Shown here: in pieces, positions 24,693 through 33,838 of the stretch
Numbering within the stretch: position 1 is the first letter of the stretch
Layout: every line of letters starts with the position of its first letter
Source: Chloroflexi bacterium AL-N1
GTDB lineage: Bacteria; Chloroflexota; Chloroflexia; Chloroflexales; Roseiflexaceae
NCBI GenBank assembly: GCA_013122435.1
Contig: WYDT01000049.1
Location: 1 to 51,157, forward strand
Length of the DNA stretch: 51,157 bases
Direction: 5' to 3'
Position numbers and translations under genes: made by a program
The notes under the pieces: generated by a model
What the model saw: only the letters and a program-made list of their open reading frames with translations
Databases searched by the model: none
Told to the model about the DNA's origin: nothing

Positions 24693-26177
24693 ATGGATAT
24701 AGCTTTTGAGAGTTTATTGTTAGGTAGTTCTATTCTACTCATCCTCAGTATTGTTGCCAGTAAAGCTTCAAGTTGGCTGGGTATTCCTGCCTTACTGCTC
24801 TTCCTTGGCATTGGCATGTTTGCCGGATCAGAAGGACCTGGTGGTATTTATTTTGACAATGCCGCATTTGCACAATCACTTGGTGTTATCGCGTTGGCGT
24901 TTATTCTGTTCTCTGGCGGCCTGGATACGGAGTGGCGTACGATCCGTCCTGTGCTGTGGAGTGGCCTATCACTAGCTAATTTTGGGGTATTGATCAGCGG
25001 TATACTGGTCGGCCTTTTCGCTACATTTGTGCTTGATCTGCCGTGGATGATTGGTTTGCTTCTGGGCGTAATTGTGTCATCAACCGATGCGGCTGCCGTC
25101 TTTGCGGTGATGCGCGCGCGTGGTGTCAATCTGAAAGAGAATCTCGAACCACTAATCGAACTCGAGTCGGGGAGTAATGATCCGATAGCGGTGTTCCTGA
25201 CCATTGGTTTGACCAATCTGGTCGTGACATCGGGTACCTCGCTTGTTGGTCTGATCCCAGGCTTTGTGTTGCAAATGACTCTCGGTGCTGCGCTGGGATA
25301 TACGATGGGCTTAGGGATGACCTTTATTGTGAACCGTTCGCGTCTGCCATACGACGGTCTGTACCCTGCCTTGATGGTAGGCATGGTGTTGTTTACCTAT
25401 AGTATGACCGATGCGGTTGGCGGGAATGGTTTTCTCGCTGTCTATATTGCTGGTATGGTGATGGGAAATCGTAACTTCATCCACAAGCGGAGTTTGATGC
25501 GCTTTCACGATGCCATTGCATGGTGTATGCAGATCGCTATGTTTATCACACTGGGTTTGTTAATCTTTCCATCGCAACTCATTCCGGTGATTGGAAGTGG
25601 TATTCTCGTGTCATTGTTCCTTATTTTTGTGGCGCGACCCATCAGCGTTTTTATCGCTCTGGCACTGACCAAGCTGAGTTTCCGCGCCAAATCTATGGTG
25701 GCCTGGGTCGGCCTGCGTGGTGCGGTCCCTATTGTCTTGGCAACGTTTCCTCTGCTAGCCGGTGTCCCGCAATCTGATGTCATTTTCAATCTGGTCTTTT
25801 TTATTGTGATTACTTCCGTGTTGCTTCAGGGTTCGTCTATTGGCCTGGTAGCCCGCTTGTTGAACATGAACAACCCCAAAGAAGCACTTTATCACTATCC
25901 AATGGAGTTTGTTCCAGATGTTAATATCAACAGCCAACTGGTTGAACTGGCTATTCCAGGCGATTCGCCTGTCGTCGGAAAATCCATTATGGAATTACGT
26001 TTGCCCAAAGGGGCGTTGATCGTGATGGTCTCACGTGATAGTGATAAGATTGTGCCAGACGGCGGTACAGTCCTTGAGTCTGAAGATACACTGCTTGTGC
26101 TCACTGATGGTGAGTCGCTTACCGATATGCGCTCTTTTCTCGAGGTTCGTGAACAACCCGTTTCTTCGGTGACATAA
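24693..26177 (+). CDS. Cation:proton antiporter, CPA1 (NhaP2/CvrA type) with TrkA_C domain
   Basis: The 494-residue product has about 12 transmembrane helices (residues 5-395) with the antiporter motifs ALAFILFSGGLDTEW, VSSTDAAAVFAV (conserved Asp in the ion pathway) and LIELESGSNDPIAVFLT. A C-terminal TrkA_C domain (about 405-490: ELAIPGDSPVVGKSIMELRLP) probably binds a regulatory nucleotide. Members exchange potassium or sodium for protons. ATG 24693 is preceded by GTGAGGGAAAT. lysA starts 13 bp after its stop, so the two form an operon, although no metabolic link is evident. Confidence 0.93.
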   Translation: MDIAFESLLLGSSILLILSIVASKASSWLGIPALLLFLGIGMFAGSEGPGGIYFDNAAFAQSLGVIALAFILFSGGLDTEWRTIRPVLWSGLSLANFGVLISGILVGLFATFVLDLPWMIGLLLGVIVSSTDAAAVFAVMRARGVNLKENLEPLIELESGSNDPIAVFLTIGLTNLVVTSGTSLVGLIPGFVLQMTLGAALGYTMGLGMTFIVNRSRLPYDGLYPALMVGMVLFTYSMTDAVGGNGFLAVYIAGMVMGNRNFIHKRSLMRFHDAIAWCMQIAMFITLGLLIFPSQLIPVIGSGILVSLFLIFVARPISVFIALALTKLSFRAKSMVAWVGLRGAVPIVLATFPLLAGVPQSDVIFNLVFFIVITSVLLQGSSIGLVARLLNMNNPKEALYHYPMEFVPDVNINSQLVELAIPGDSPVVGKSIMELRLPKGALIVMVSRDSDKIVPDGGTVLESEDTLLVLTDGESLTDMRSFLEVREQPVSSVT

Positions 26178-26190
26178 TAGGAAAGATTAC

Positions 26191-27525
26191 ATGACATTGC
26201 TCGATCATATCTGGCCAACCACAGCAACTATAAACTCCTACGGACATCTGACTATAAATGGTTGTGATGTTGTTGCACTCGCACACCAATATGAGACCCC
26301 GTTGTATTTGCTTGATGCAGCGACTATCTCTCAACATTGTCGGACCTATCACGAAGCCTTGCAGCATGGGTACTGTGGCACATCGTCAATTCACTATGCC
26401 AGTAAAGCATTACTCAACACCGCTGTTGCACAATTTATGGCTGCCGAAGGGCTTGGCCTGGATGTGGTGTCGGGTGGTGAGTTGTATATTGCGTTACGGG
26501 CGGGTGTTCCCGCTGCAAACATGCACCTCCACGGCAACGTGAAAACACGTGCTGAACTGGAGATGGCATTAGAGGCTGGTGTTGGACGCATAGTTGTCGA
26601 TACATTAGATGAGTTGGCATTATTGTCGCAGTTAACCTCCCACCATTCCCAACCACAGGCTATTATGCTGCGCCTTGCACCTGGTATCGATGCTGATACG
26701 CACGCCTACATTGCCACTGGTCATGAAGAGTCAAAGTTTGGATTGCCACTCGCGGTCTTTGGTGAAGCAGTTGACCATATTCGCGAATCGCCAGGACTAC
26801 GTCTGAGCGGTTTGCATGTGCACCTTGGATCGCAGTTGTTTGATGATCGGCCCTTTGTGCAGGCCATCGAACTGCTCCTTGATCGGGCATCCTGGCTACG
26901 CGCAACCTTTGACATAACCATTGATACCATCAGTCCCGGCGGTGGCATCGGCGTTGCTTACACGACAGAACAAGCATACAATATTCACATGTGGGCGCAG
27001 CAGGTCGGGCGTGCACTTGAAGCGGGGTGTGCAGCGCGTGGTCTGCCGCTTCCAAAACTAGTGATCGAACCAGGACGCTCCATTATTGCACGTGCAGGTG
27101 TGGCCCTGTATAGCGTGGTAGCAACCAAAGCGGCCCCCCAGCGCCCACGTTATCTGCACATCGATGGTGGTATGGCCGACAACATTCGCCCTGCGCTGTA
27201 TCAGGCCAAATATGCGGCACTACTGGCCAATCGCGCCCACGAAAATCCTGTAGAACAGGTGCATGTGGCTGGTCGGTTTTGCGAGTCAGGTGATGTGTTA
27301 CTACGTGACGTGGCACTGCCGTACGCCACGTCAGGCGATTTACTGGCGCTTGCCTCAAGTGGCGCATATACACTAAGTATGGCGAGTAACTACAATCAAG
27401 TTCCGCGACCTGCACTTTTACTGGTCGAATCCGGTACGGCAACACTTATTCAACGGCGTGAGACGTATGCAGATCTGATCATACGTGATAGCGCACTGCC
27501 TGTTCGGGAAAAGGGTCTGGGTTGA
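26191..27525 (+). CDS. lysA: Diaminopimelate decarboxylase LysA
   Basis: The 444-residue fold-III PLP enzyme converts meso-diaminopimelate to lysine. The PLP lysine lies in YASKA (Lys72). Also present are GLHVHLGSQL (stacking His211), the phosphate-binding SPGGGIG, EPGRS (residues 293-296) and the substrate-binding GRFCESGDVL with Cys364, which works across the dimer interface. Length is slightly above the family average, mainly at the N-terminus. It follows the antiporter gene by 13 bp and converges on the hydantoinase gene. Confidence 0.96.
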   Translation: MTLLDHIWPTTATINSYGHLTINGCDVVALAHQYETPLYLLDAATISQHCRTYHEALQHGYCGTSSIHYASKALLNTAVAQFMAAEGLGLDVVSGGELYIALRAGVPAANMHLHGNVKTRAELEMALEAGVGRIVVDTLDELALLSQLTSHHSQPQAIMLRLAPGIDADTHAYIATGHEESKFGLPLAVFGEAVDHIRESPGLRLSGLHVHLGSQLFDDRPFVQAIELLLDRASWLRATFDITIDTISPGGGIGVAYTTEQAYNIHMWAQQVGRALEAGCAARGLPLPKLVIEPGRSIIARAGVALYSVVATKAAPQRPRYLHIDGGMADNIRPALYQAKYAALLANRAHENPVEQVHVAGRFCESGDVLLRDVALPYATSGDLLALASSGAYTLSMASNYNQVPRPALLLVESGTATLIQRRETYADLIIRDSALPVREKGLG

Positions 27526-27566
27526 TTTTGTCGGAATACGCTTTTATGTAGAGTATCAGAGGTGTT

Positions 27567-29615
27567 TTACCATGCCAACGTCAACAGCAAATTGAGGTCG
27601 GCATCGATCTCGGCTGACCACGCTGGGGGTATGATGGTGGTGGTATCGAGTTGCACCACAATGGCGGGTCCAGCAAATCCGTCACCAGGGTACAGGTCCG
27701 TGCGGTCGTAGAGCGATGTTGGTGTGCGAACTGCCGTCTGGTCACTTAGAGCGGCCTCGACGATTGTCCGTGGTTGCAGTGGCTTTGTACGTGTTGGAAG
27801 TTCGTCGGCCAGATGCAATGACAATGGAGGCCGCACACTGATCGCACGCATACGCAGTAGTACCACCTCAACTGGGTGTTCCGGCATGGCGTGGCCGTAG
27901 CGACGTTCGTGCAGGGTATGAAACTGTGTGGTTGCCTGGCGCAGGTCTGCTGCTGTTAACGGGGAGCGTTGGGTAGTGCTGGCTTCCCAATCCACCAATG
28001 GCGTGGTAATCTCATACGATTGTCCAACGTAACGCAGATCGAGTGTAAATTCAATGTGGCAATGCTTAGTCGGTTCACCATCAGTCGCAAGAGCCTGTAA
28101 GCCTTCCTTGGCCAGAGACTCCATATGCTTGTGTGTCAACGCCAGATCGAGTTGGTCAAGGGGTGTCAACAGCGCCTGGCTGGCATCACGTGTCACATCG
28201 GCAGTGAGCATCCCCAATGCGGAGAGGACACCAGGGTAGCGTGGCACCAGGACCCGCCGCATGCCGAGTTCTGTCGCAAGATATGCTGCATGGAGTGGAC
28301 CGGCGCCGCCAAAAGCCACCAGCACAAAGTCGCGTGGATCATAGCCGCGTTCGACTGATATCGTACGGATGGCTCGATCCATCGCAGCATGCGCGACACG
28401 CACCACCCCGAGTGCTGCCTGGTCGATACCAATGGCCAGATGTTGGGTGAGTAGGGCAAAGGCTGCCTCTGAGCGCTCATTATCAAGCTTCATCTGGCCA
28501 TCGAGAAAGTAGTTGGCTTGTAGGCGCCCAAGCAACAGGTTGGCATCCGTCACGGTTGGTAGATCACCATGCCCATAGCAGGCTGGCCCAGGGTTTGCCC
28601 CGGCGCTCTGCGGACCAGCCCGAAGCGCCCCGCCTGCGTCGATGCGTGCAATTGAGCCGCCCCCTGCTCCGACGGTATGAATGTCAATGCTGGGTAAGTG
28701 AACCGGCAGCCCTCCCACGTGTGACTCACCGATACGTGGCAATGTCCCATCACAGAGCGCAACATCGGTGGAAGTGCCTCCCATATCAAAGGTGATGATA
28801 CGTTCAAATCCAGCACGCTGTGCCACAAACCGTGCACCGACGACACCACCAGCAGGCCCGGATAAGGTGGCTCGGGCAGCCAGCGCCTGTGCTGTTGCCA
28901 GGCCCATGCTGCCCCCGTCTGATGCCATTAACCGTAGTGATGCGACCCCTTTTTCTCTCAGCGCAGACTCCAGACGGGTCAGATAACGACCGAGTACTGG
29001 TGCAACATATGCATTAACGACCGTCGTACTGGTGCGTTCATACTCCCGTGGTTCGGGCATGATACGATGTGAGGCAGAGAGATAAAAACGATTGGGAGGG
29101 GCAATTTGTTCAATGGTAGTAATGATGAATTGTTCATGTATGGGGTTTGCGTATGCGTGCAGCAGACAAATAGCTACCGACTCAATCGAACTTCCCAGCA
29201 AAGTAGCAATGAGTTGGTGCAGATGATCCGCATCAAGGGATTGTACAATCGTGCCGTGGTGATCCAACCGCTCAGCGATTTCTAGACGCCAGGCATCTTC
29301 AACAACTGGTGGGTCTCGTGTGATGTCCAGATCGTACAAACTTGGACGATTGCCGCGCCCAATCGCGAGCACATCACGAAAACCTGCCGTGGTGATCAGT
29401 GCTGTGGGTGCTCCACGCCTTTCCAGCAACGCATTGGTGGCTACCGTGGTGCCGTGGACAAGTGCATCAGGTGGCCCAAGCACGGCAATACCCTGAAGTA
29501 AGGCCCGTGCTGGATCGTCGGGTGTGCTAAGCAACTTGTAGATCGTTAAGCGGCCTTCATGAAGTGAGACAAAATCAGTGAAGGTTCCGCCAATGTCGAC
29601 ACCCAGTATGTTCAT
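27567..29615 (-). CDS. hyuA: Hydantoinase/oxoprolinase A-subunit family protein
   Basis: The 682-residue product has the N-terminal Hydant_A_N region with LGVDIGGTFTDFV, VHGTTVATNALLERRG and then the actin-like ATPase core with ITFDMGGTSTDVAL and HTVGAGGGSIA. VLVAFGGAGPLHA follows in the C-terminal half. Such subunits normally work with a B subunit to open hydantoin, 5-oxoproline or acetone-type substrates using ATP. No hyuB-like gene is adjacent, so its partner must be elsewhere or it acts alone. The ATG at 29615 fits the family start; the extra frame to 29654 overlaps the upstream terminator. No strong ribosome site is visible. Confidence 0.92.
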   Translation of the reverse strand: MNILGVDIGGTFTDFVSLHEGRLTIYKLLSTPDDPARALLQGIAVLGPPDALVHGTTVATNALLERRGAPTALITTAGFRDVLAIGRGNRPSLYDLDITRDPPVVEDAWRLEIAERLDHHGTIVQSLDADHLHQLIATLLGSSIESVAICLLHAYANPIHEQFIITTIEQIAPPNRFYLSASHRIMPEPREYERTSTTVVNAYVAPVLGRYLTRLESALREKGVASLRLMASDGGSMGLATAQALAARATLSGPAGGVVGARFVAQRAGFERIITFDMGGTSTDVALCDGTLPRIGESHVGGLPVHLPSIDIHTVGAGGGSIARIDAGGALRAGPQSAGANPGPACYGHGDLPTVTDANLLLGRLQANYFLDGQMKLDNERSEAAFALLTQHLAIGIDQAALGVVRVAHAAMDRAIRTISVERGYDPRDFVLVAFGGAGPLHAAYLATELGMRRVLVPRYPGVLSALGMLTADVTRDASQALLTPLDQLDLALTHKHMESLAKEGLQALATDGEPTKHCHIEFTLDLRYVGQSYEITTPLVDWEASTTQRSPLTAADLRQATTQFHTLHERRYGHAMPEHPVEVVLLRMRAISVRPPLSLHLADELPTRTKPLQPRTIVEAALSDQTAVRTPTSLYDRTDLYPGDGFAGPAIVVQLDTTTIIPPAWSAEIDADLNLLLTLAW

Positions 29616-29629
29616 AGCTGTACATGAAA

Positions 29630-29669
29630 AGAGACCGATGATCGTTGCCAACAATGATCATCGGTCTCT
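29630..29669 (-). terminator. Intrinsic terminator of the TolB-like lipoprotein gene
   Basis: Bases 29630-29643 and 29656-29669 are perfect reverse complements (AGAGACCGATGATC). The stem extends inward by four more pairs to a 4-nt loop. On the minus strand it is followed by TTTTC. It lies 9 bp after the stop at 29679 and just before the hyuA start, so the two genes are probably separate units. Confidence 0.85.
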
Positions 29670-29678
29670 CGTGAATGC

Positions 29679-31478
29679 TTATTGTGCAAGTGCGCTAATA
29701 CCGCTTTGCACTTCGACTAATGGTGTTCGTGCGCCGCTGGGCAAATCCCAGTACCAGAGCGTGCTGTCAGTGAGCCGTTCAAAGGTGAAAGGCCCACGTG
29801 TTCCGGTTGGCAAGCGATCCAGAGATACATACACCAAGCCATTCTCAGTCGCACTGAAATGCCCAAACCCACCTGTGGTCAGGCCAGTGGCCAACACGCG
29901 ATTGTTACCATCCTGTTCACGTGCGTGTAAGGTGTAGTCCATCGCAACATCGCTCGCACATGCGACAGTCATGTAATAGAGTGTTTGTTCTGTATCCCAG
30001 GCCAGAGGACGACCCCAATGTGCATCGCCAATGGTATCCTGCTCTTCCCCGTTCGAGTCAAGCAGAATCAGATCGGCACCGCTATCACTGGACCGCAAGC
30101 CCTCAACAGCAATACGACTGCCATCGGGCGATACCAGTGGACGGCCTAGCACGCGGTAGCGCTCTCCCAGCACTAATGCAGCACCAATATCTTGTTCTTC
30201 CCCATCAAGATTCGAGATGAAGAGAGTGCTTCGACCATCCTCGGCTTCTGCGGTGTAGATAATTCTCTCATCATCGATCCATCGTGCTCCAACGCGACTC
30301 CACTCATCGTTCGTTGGGGTAACGGCTGCTGGTGAGCCACCCTCGGCAGGCACAGTCCAGATGCGTGAGCGCTGTGGCATTGCACCACTCTCATCAACGG
30401 CAAATGCAATCGTATTGCCATCAGGTGAGAAGACCGGATCGAAACACGAGCGCCCGACCGCTGCAAGCTCACTCTGATCTTCACCGTTAATATCCATCGT
30501 CCACAATGTACTAATAGCCTGTGTGTCATCGGGATCGGCACCAGGTGTGGCCCGACAGAATGCGACTAAATCAAAGTCTGGATTAATTGCTATTGCCGTC
30601 TCTGGTTCTGGTGAGTCGGTCAGGTTCGTCACATCACCATCGGCAAATTTCCAGATATCACCATCCTGGAGATACACCACCGGATCGGATGGTGTTGTGG
30701 CACCAGGTGCTGCTTGTGTAAGCTGACTGCTGGTTTCACCAATTGGTGATGTTTTGGTCACTTCAAGGATGATCTGGAATGGCTCTTCTTCAAAGGTCAC
30801 TCGGAAGGGGAGTGGTTCTTTCAGATTTATCGCCAGTGTTGCGCCAACTGTTGCATCTGGATCAACACGAAGATCAAGGTTTCGGATCACGGTGGTGCCA
30901 CTGAGATCGGCAGTTGCTTCAATATCTGTGGCCTCAAATTGTTCGTCGTGTAACCAATCATCCAGTTCGATCAGCAGTATATATCCATCATCTGGCGCCT
31001 CGCCAGGCTCACCAAATGTGTCATCAATAGCACTCAGACAACGAACGAGTGCATGTGGTGGTGCGGAGTCACCAGGTACATCCAGTTCAATCGCCAGACG
31101 TTCAAGTGATGCCTCGACTGTTGTGGTAATAGTGGTAATCTCGGCTGAGAATCGCCCGCTACGACTGTCACCAGCAATTTGGTTGCACAGGCTAAAGTCG
31201 GCCAAATCCGGATCAGGTGTTGGTGTTGGTGGCAGTGGTGTTGGTGTGGGTTCAGGTGTGTCTGTCGGTGTTGGTGTCGGGCCGGTGGTAGCTGTTGCTG
31301 TTGGCGTCAATGTTGGTGTGAATGTTGGTGTCGGTGATAATGTCGGCGAAGGTGTCCCTGCCTGGATAGTTTCGATATTGCGAACTTGTTCCTCTTCCGC
31401 AATTGATGTTTGCTCACATCCAGCGACGAGCAACACTGTACAACATAGGAGTAACGCCAAGGTTCGGTGAAAAGTCAT
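29679..31478 (-). CDS. TolB-like beta-propeller lipoprotein with Thr-Pro-rich linker
   Basis: The 599-residue product has a lipoprotein signal with lipobox LVAGC (Cys about 21), then a long linker built of Thr-Pro repeats (about residues 42-90) that would hold the domain away from the membrane. A middle beta domain (about 95-240) of unknown type follows, then a WD40/TolB-like propeller with repeats such as CFDPVFSPDGNTIAF and GRPLVSPDGSRIAVEG. These propellers usually bind proteins or glycans at the cell surface. Linkers of this type are frequent in Chloroflexota. No operon partner is apparent. Confidence 0.8.
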   Translation of the reverse strand: MTFHRTLALLLCCTVLLVAGCEQTSIAEEEQVRNIETIQAGTPSPTLSPTPTFTPTLTPTATATTGPTPTPTDTPEPTPTPLPPTPTPDPDLADFSLCNQIAGDSRSGRFSAEITTITTTVEASLERLAIELDVPGDSAPPHALVRCLSAIDDTFGEPGEAPDDGYILLIELDDWLHDEQFEATDIEATADLSGTTVIRNLDLRVDPDATVGATLAINLKEPLPFRVTFEEEPFQIILEVTKTSPIGETSSQLTQAAPGATTPSDPVVYLQDGDIWKFADGDVTNLTDSPEPETAIAINPDFDLVAFCRATPGADPDDTQAISTLWTMDINGEDQSELAAVGRSCFDPVFSPDGNTIAFAVDESGAMPQRSRIWTVPAEGGSPAAVTPTNDEWSRVGARWIDDERIIYTAEAEDGRSTLFISNLDGEEQDIGAALVLGERYRVLGRPLVSPDGSRIAVEGLRSSDSGADLILLDSNGEEQDTIGDAHWGRPLAWDTEQTLYYMTVACASDVAMDYTLHAREQDGNNRVLATGLTTGGFGHFSATENGLVYVSLDRLPTGTRGPFTFERLTDSTLWYWDLPSGARTPLVEVQSGISALAQ

Positions 31479-31623
31479 GGAGATTTACTTTAACATTCAG
31501 ATGCTATTTAGCGAAACGAATTCTACGGTTATGATCATCGTGCTATCTGTGATATATACCCCGACCGTATTATACACGCAATCTGGGATGTCTAGCGTCA
31601 CGTATGCTCTTCACTGTACGCAC

Positions 31624-32310
31624 TTATTCACCAGGTAAGACCACTTTGATCCAGCCGCGTCGCATCGCATAAACGACAGCCTGCGTGCGATCGTTTACTG
31701 CCAATTTGCGTAAGATCGAAGACACATGATTCTTTACCGTTTGATTGCTGATATCCAGATGCGCCGCAATCTCTTTATTGGTTCGACCATCTGCTATGAG
31801 TTCGAGCACCTGCAATTCACGCGGTGACAGTGGTGAGTAAATACTTTGTGTATCTTCTTCAACCGCGAGATGGCGAAATGCAGCCAGTACCTGTCCAGCA
31901 ACTTCTGGTAATGAGAGAACAAGATCGTTAATCACATAATCGCTGCGTTGGACCCGACGTAAAGCGTTCAAAAGCTCCTCCCACGACACGTTACGTGGGA
32001 GATAGGCCGCCACTCCGGCACGTATAGCCTTGACGACGCTGGGGCCATCCATAGAGGCACTTAACAAAATGACGCCAATATGGGGGTGAGTCCGTTTTAC
32101 GGCACGTGCAACTTCTAATCCATTGACCCCAGGCAGATCTATTTCCATAATCATAATGTCAGGATCGGTATAATCAGCGAGTTGAATCGCTTGCTGCCCA
32201 TTGCTAGCCTCGCCCACAATGCGGAAGTCTGACAAATTGGACAGATAACCGCGTAACCCTTCACGAAAAAGGGCATGGGCATGGACGAGCACAATTGAGG
32301 TCTGACTCAT
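31624..32310 (-). CDS. NarL/FixJ-type response regulator with degenerate receiver
   Basis: The 228-residue product has an N-terminal receiver-like domain (1-120) and a C-terminal LuxR helix-turn-helix (about 160-215: LSPRELQVLELIADGRTNKEIA, DISNQTVKNHVSSILRKL). The receiver lacks the usual chemistry: the acidic pair is His10-Ala11, the phospho-acceptor Asp is Glu56 (MIMEIDLPG) and the conserved Lys is Arg106. Ser84 is kept. It is therefore unlikely to be phosphorylated normally; the Glu may mimic the phosphorylated state. DNA binding should be intact. No sensor kinase gene is next to it. A promoter candidate lies about 180 bp upstream. Confidence 0.9.
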   Translation of the reverse strand: MSQTSIVLVHAHALFREGLRGYLSNLSDFRIVGEASNGQQAIQLADYTDPDIMIMEIDLPGVNGLEVARAVKRTHPHIGVILLSASMDGPSVVKAIRAGVAAYLPRNVSWEELLNALRRVQRSDYVINDLVLSLPEVAGQVLAAFRHLAVEEDTQSIYSPLSPRELQVLELIADGRTNKEIAAHLDISNQTVKNHVSSILRKLAVNDRTQAVVYAMRRGWIKVVLPGE

Positions 32311-32610
32311 GCTCCCTCCTACATCACGCGTGCGAGTGTCAACTTATTACGAACAGTTGAGTCCTTGCGACGCGCTATCAAGCAAACTGATGTAAAACGT
32401 AACCTGACAAAATGGAATGCTGGGTAAAAAACACCTAAACAAAAAGTTACTCAAACGTCGTAGTTTGATGTATCTTAACATTACAATTCATTATACCCTA
32501 ACAGAAGCCTTGACACAAGCAAACTTTATTCGTGAACAGAATAGATTGATGACATAAGATGTGTTTATTCTATTCATCTGTATAATCACAAGCGAAATGC
32601 GTTGTAAACT
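32311..32610. other. Spacer with a minus-strand promoter candidate
   Basis: No gene is seen in these 300 bases. On the minus strand TTGTGT (32518-32513), 17 bp, then a perfect TATAAT (32495-32490) could drive the response-regulator gene, leaving a leader of about 180 nt. A weak GAATAG/CTATTC pair (32539-32575) may follow the LarA-like gene. Confidence 0.4.
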
Positions 32611-33831
32611 TCAGGGAAGATGTTCTATGTCAAAGGGAATGGCTTTGTGAGTGGTATCGTGTGTAAGTAGTGGCAAGTGATCAATTTCCTGCCAAAGTGT
32701 TGGTGATACCCAAAATTGCTGGAGATGTGCGGTGTTGGAAATACGAACTGCCCGTATTGTTGCTGGTGTGAAAGGTTTACATGCCAGCGCAATTGCTTCC
32801 CACACACTGGGACATGTGTAAGGTATTTTGACACCAGATAGAAAATCTGCGGTGAGTGCATTGGTGTAGGTCGCATGCCAATCAATCTTCTCGCGTAGGG
32901 TCTCGGTAATAATATCCGCCATGCCGACACCGTTGGCATTGCCATGGCTCTCTGGGGAGAGATCAAGCGCGACGATACGACGAATGCTGCGTTGGGGTGT
33001 CCCTCCGATACGTCGATGCATACCGATCACATTGGGGTCCATTCCGGTGCCAGAAAAATTCTTCCCCATTTGATCAACAACTAATACATCGATTGGGTCA
33101 AATGGGATATTGGGGAGTATAGCACGTGCCTCGGCTAGTAGGGTCTGATCAGTTGCTTCAATGGCAGGGGTAGGAACGACTACAATTTTCCAGGGTTGGT
33201 GCAGAGCATTTTCGACAATGGCAACCCCTAACTGCACAGGTGCACGTGCTAGAACGAGCCGCGCGGCTGGAATGAGATGCTCAGCGAGACCTTTGGTATG
33301 AATGGCGTCTGCCCCGTCACGTTTGCCGAGGCCAATCCCTGCCATTTTCATCAACCCACTTCCGAGATTGCCAGTGAGGATTGAGTGTGGCTTCACACGA
33401 TTGAGCAGGATGATGGCGTCGGACTCATGGGCAGCACGGTCCACAAAGACCGACACATGATCGGTTGTTTCTCCGACACAGACGGTATCCATTGATGCAC
33501 TAATGGGGCATCCAAGCGTTGCTTCAGTTATTCCATACCCCTCTAACACGGTGCGTTGTCCATCGGCTGTTGCACCGCCATGGCTTCCCATCGCGGCTAT
33601 GACGAACGGTTCTCCCCCACGGCAACGCACTTCCTCTACCACAGCAGCGACAATGTGTGCAATGTGTGTGATGCCACGACTCCCGGCAGTGATGGCGACA
33701 CGCATTCCTTCTTTGATGACACCGTCAGCATACTGTGCAAACCCCTGTGTGATGGGGTGCCGTACATCGACAATGTAGCTCTCATCAAATTGTTGCTGCA
33801 CTGGCAGCATCATCGGAATATGATCGGTCAT
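32611..33831 (-). CDS. LarA-like (DUF2088) protein, lactate racemase family
   Basis: The 406-residue product resembles the nickel-pincer-dependent lactate racemase LarA and its relatives. Features include VAITAGSRGI near the N-terminus, AAMGSHGGATADGQ with a family His, and RVKPHSILTGNLGSGLMKMAGIG with His and Lys in the region that in LarA holds substrate and cofactor. The family now includes many racemases and epimerases acting on 2-hydroxyacids. No larB, larC or larE genes for making the cofactor are in the window. It starts 7 bp after the stop of the polyprenyl synthase gene, so the two are co-transcribed. The substrate is unknown. Confidence 0.8.
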   Translation of the reverse strand: MTDHIPMMLPVQQQFDESYIVDVRHPITQGFAQYADGVIKEGMRVAITAGSRGITHIAHIVAAVVEEVRCRGGEPFVIAAMGSHGGATADGQRTVLEGYGITEATLGCPISASMDTVCVGETTDHVSVFVDRAAHESDAIILLNRVKPHSILTGNLGSGLMKMAGIGLGKRDGADAIHTKGLAEHLIPAARLVLARAPVQLGVAIVENALHQPWKIVVVPTPAIEATDQTLLAEARAILPNIPFDPIDVLVVDQMGKNFSGTGMDPNVIGMHRRIGGTPQRSIRRIVALDLSPESHGNANGVGMADIITETLREKIDWHATYTNALTADFLSGVKIPYTCPSVWEAIALACKPFTPATIRAVRISNTAHLQQFWVSPTLWQEIDHLPLLTHDTTHKAIPFDIEHLP

Positions 33832-33838
33832 AGGTGTA

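Noticed and set aside
31200..31345. Apparent tandem DNA repeat of GGTGTTGGTGTTGG type
   Set aside because: It is the reverse strand of codons for the Thr-Pro linker, a coding repeat rather than CRISPR or a satellite.
30754..31470. Long plus-strand open frame (238 codons) rich in Gly, Val and Ser
   Set aside because: It is the antisense of the Thr-Pro-rich linker and first domain of the lipoprotein gene at 29679-31478, whose signal peptide and propeller repeats make the minus strand the coding one.
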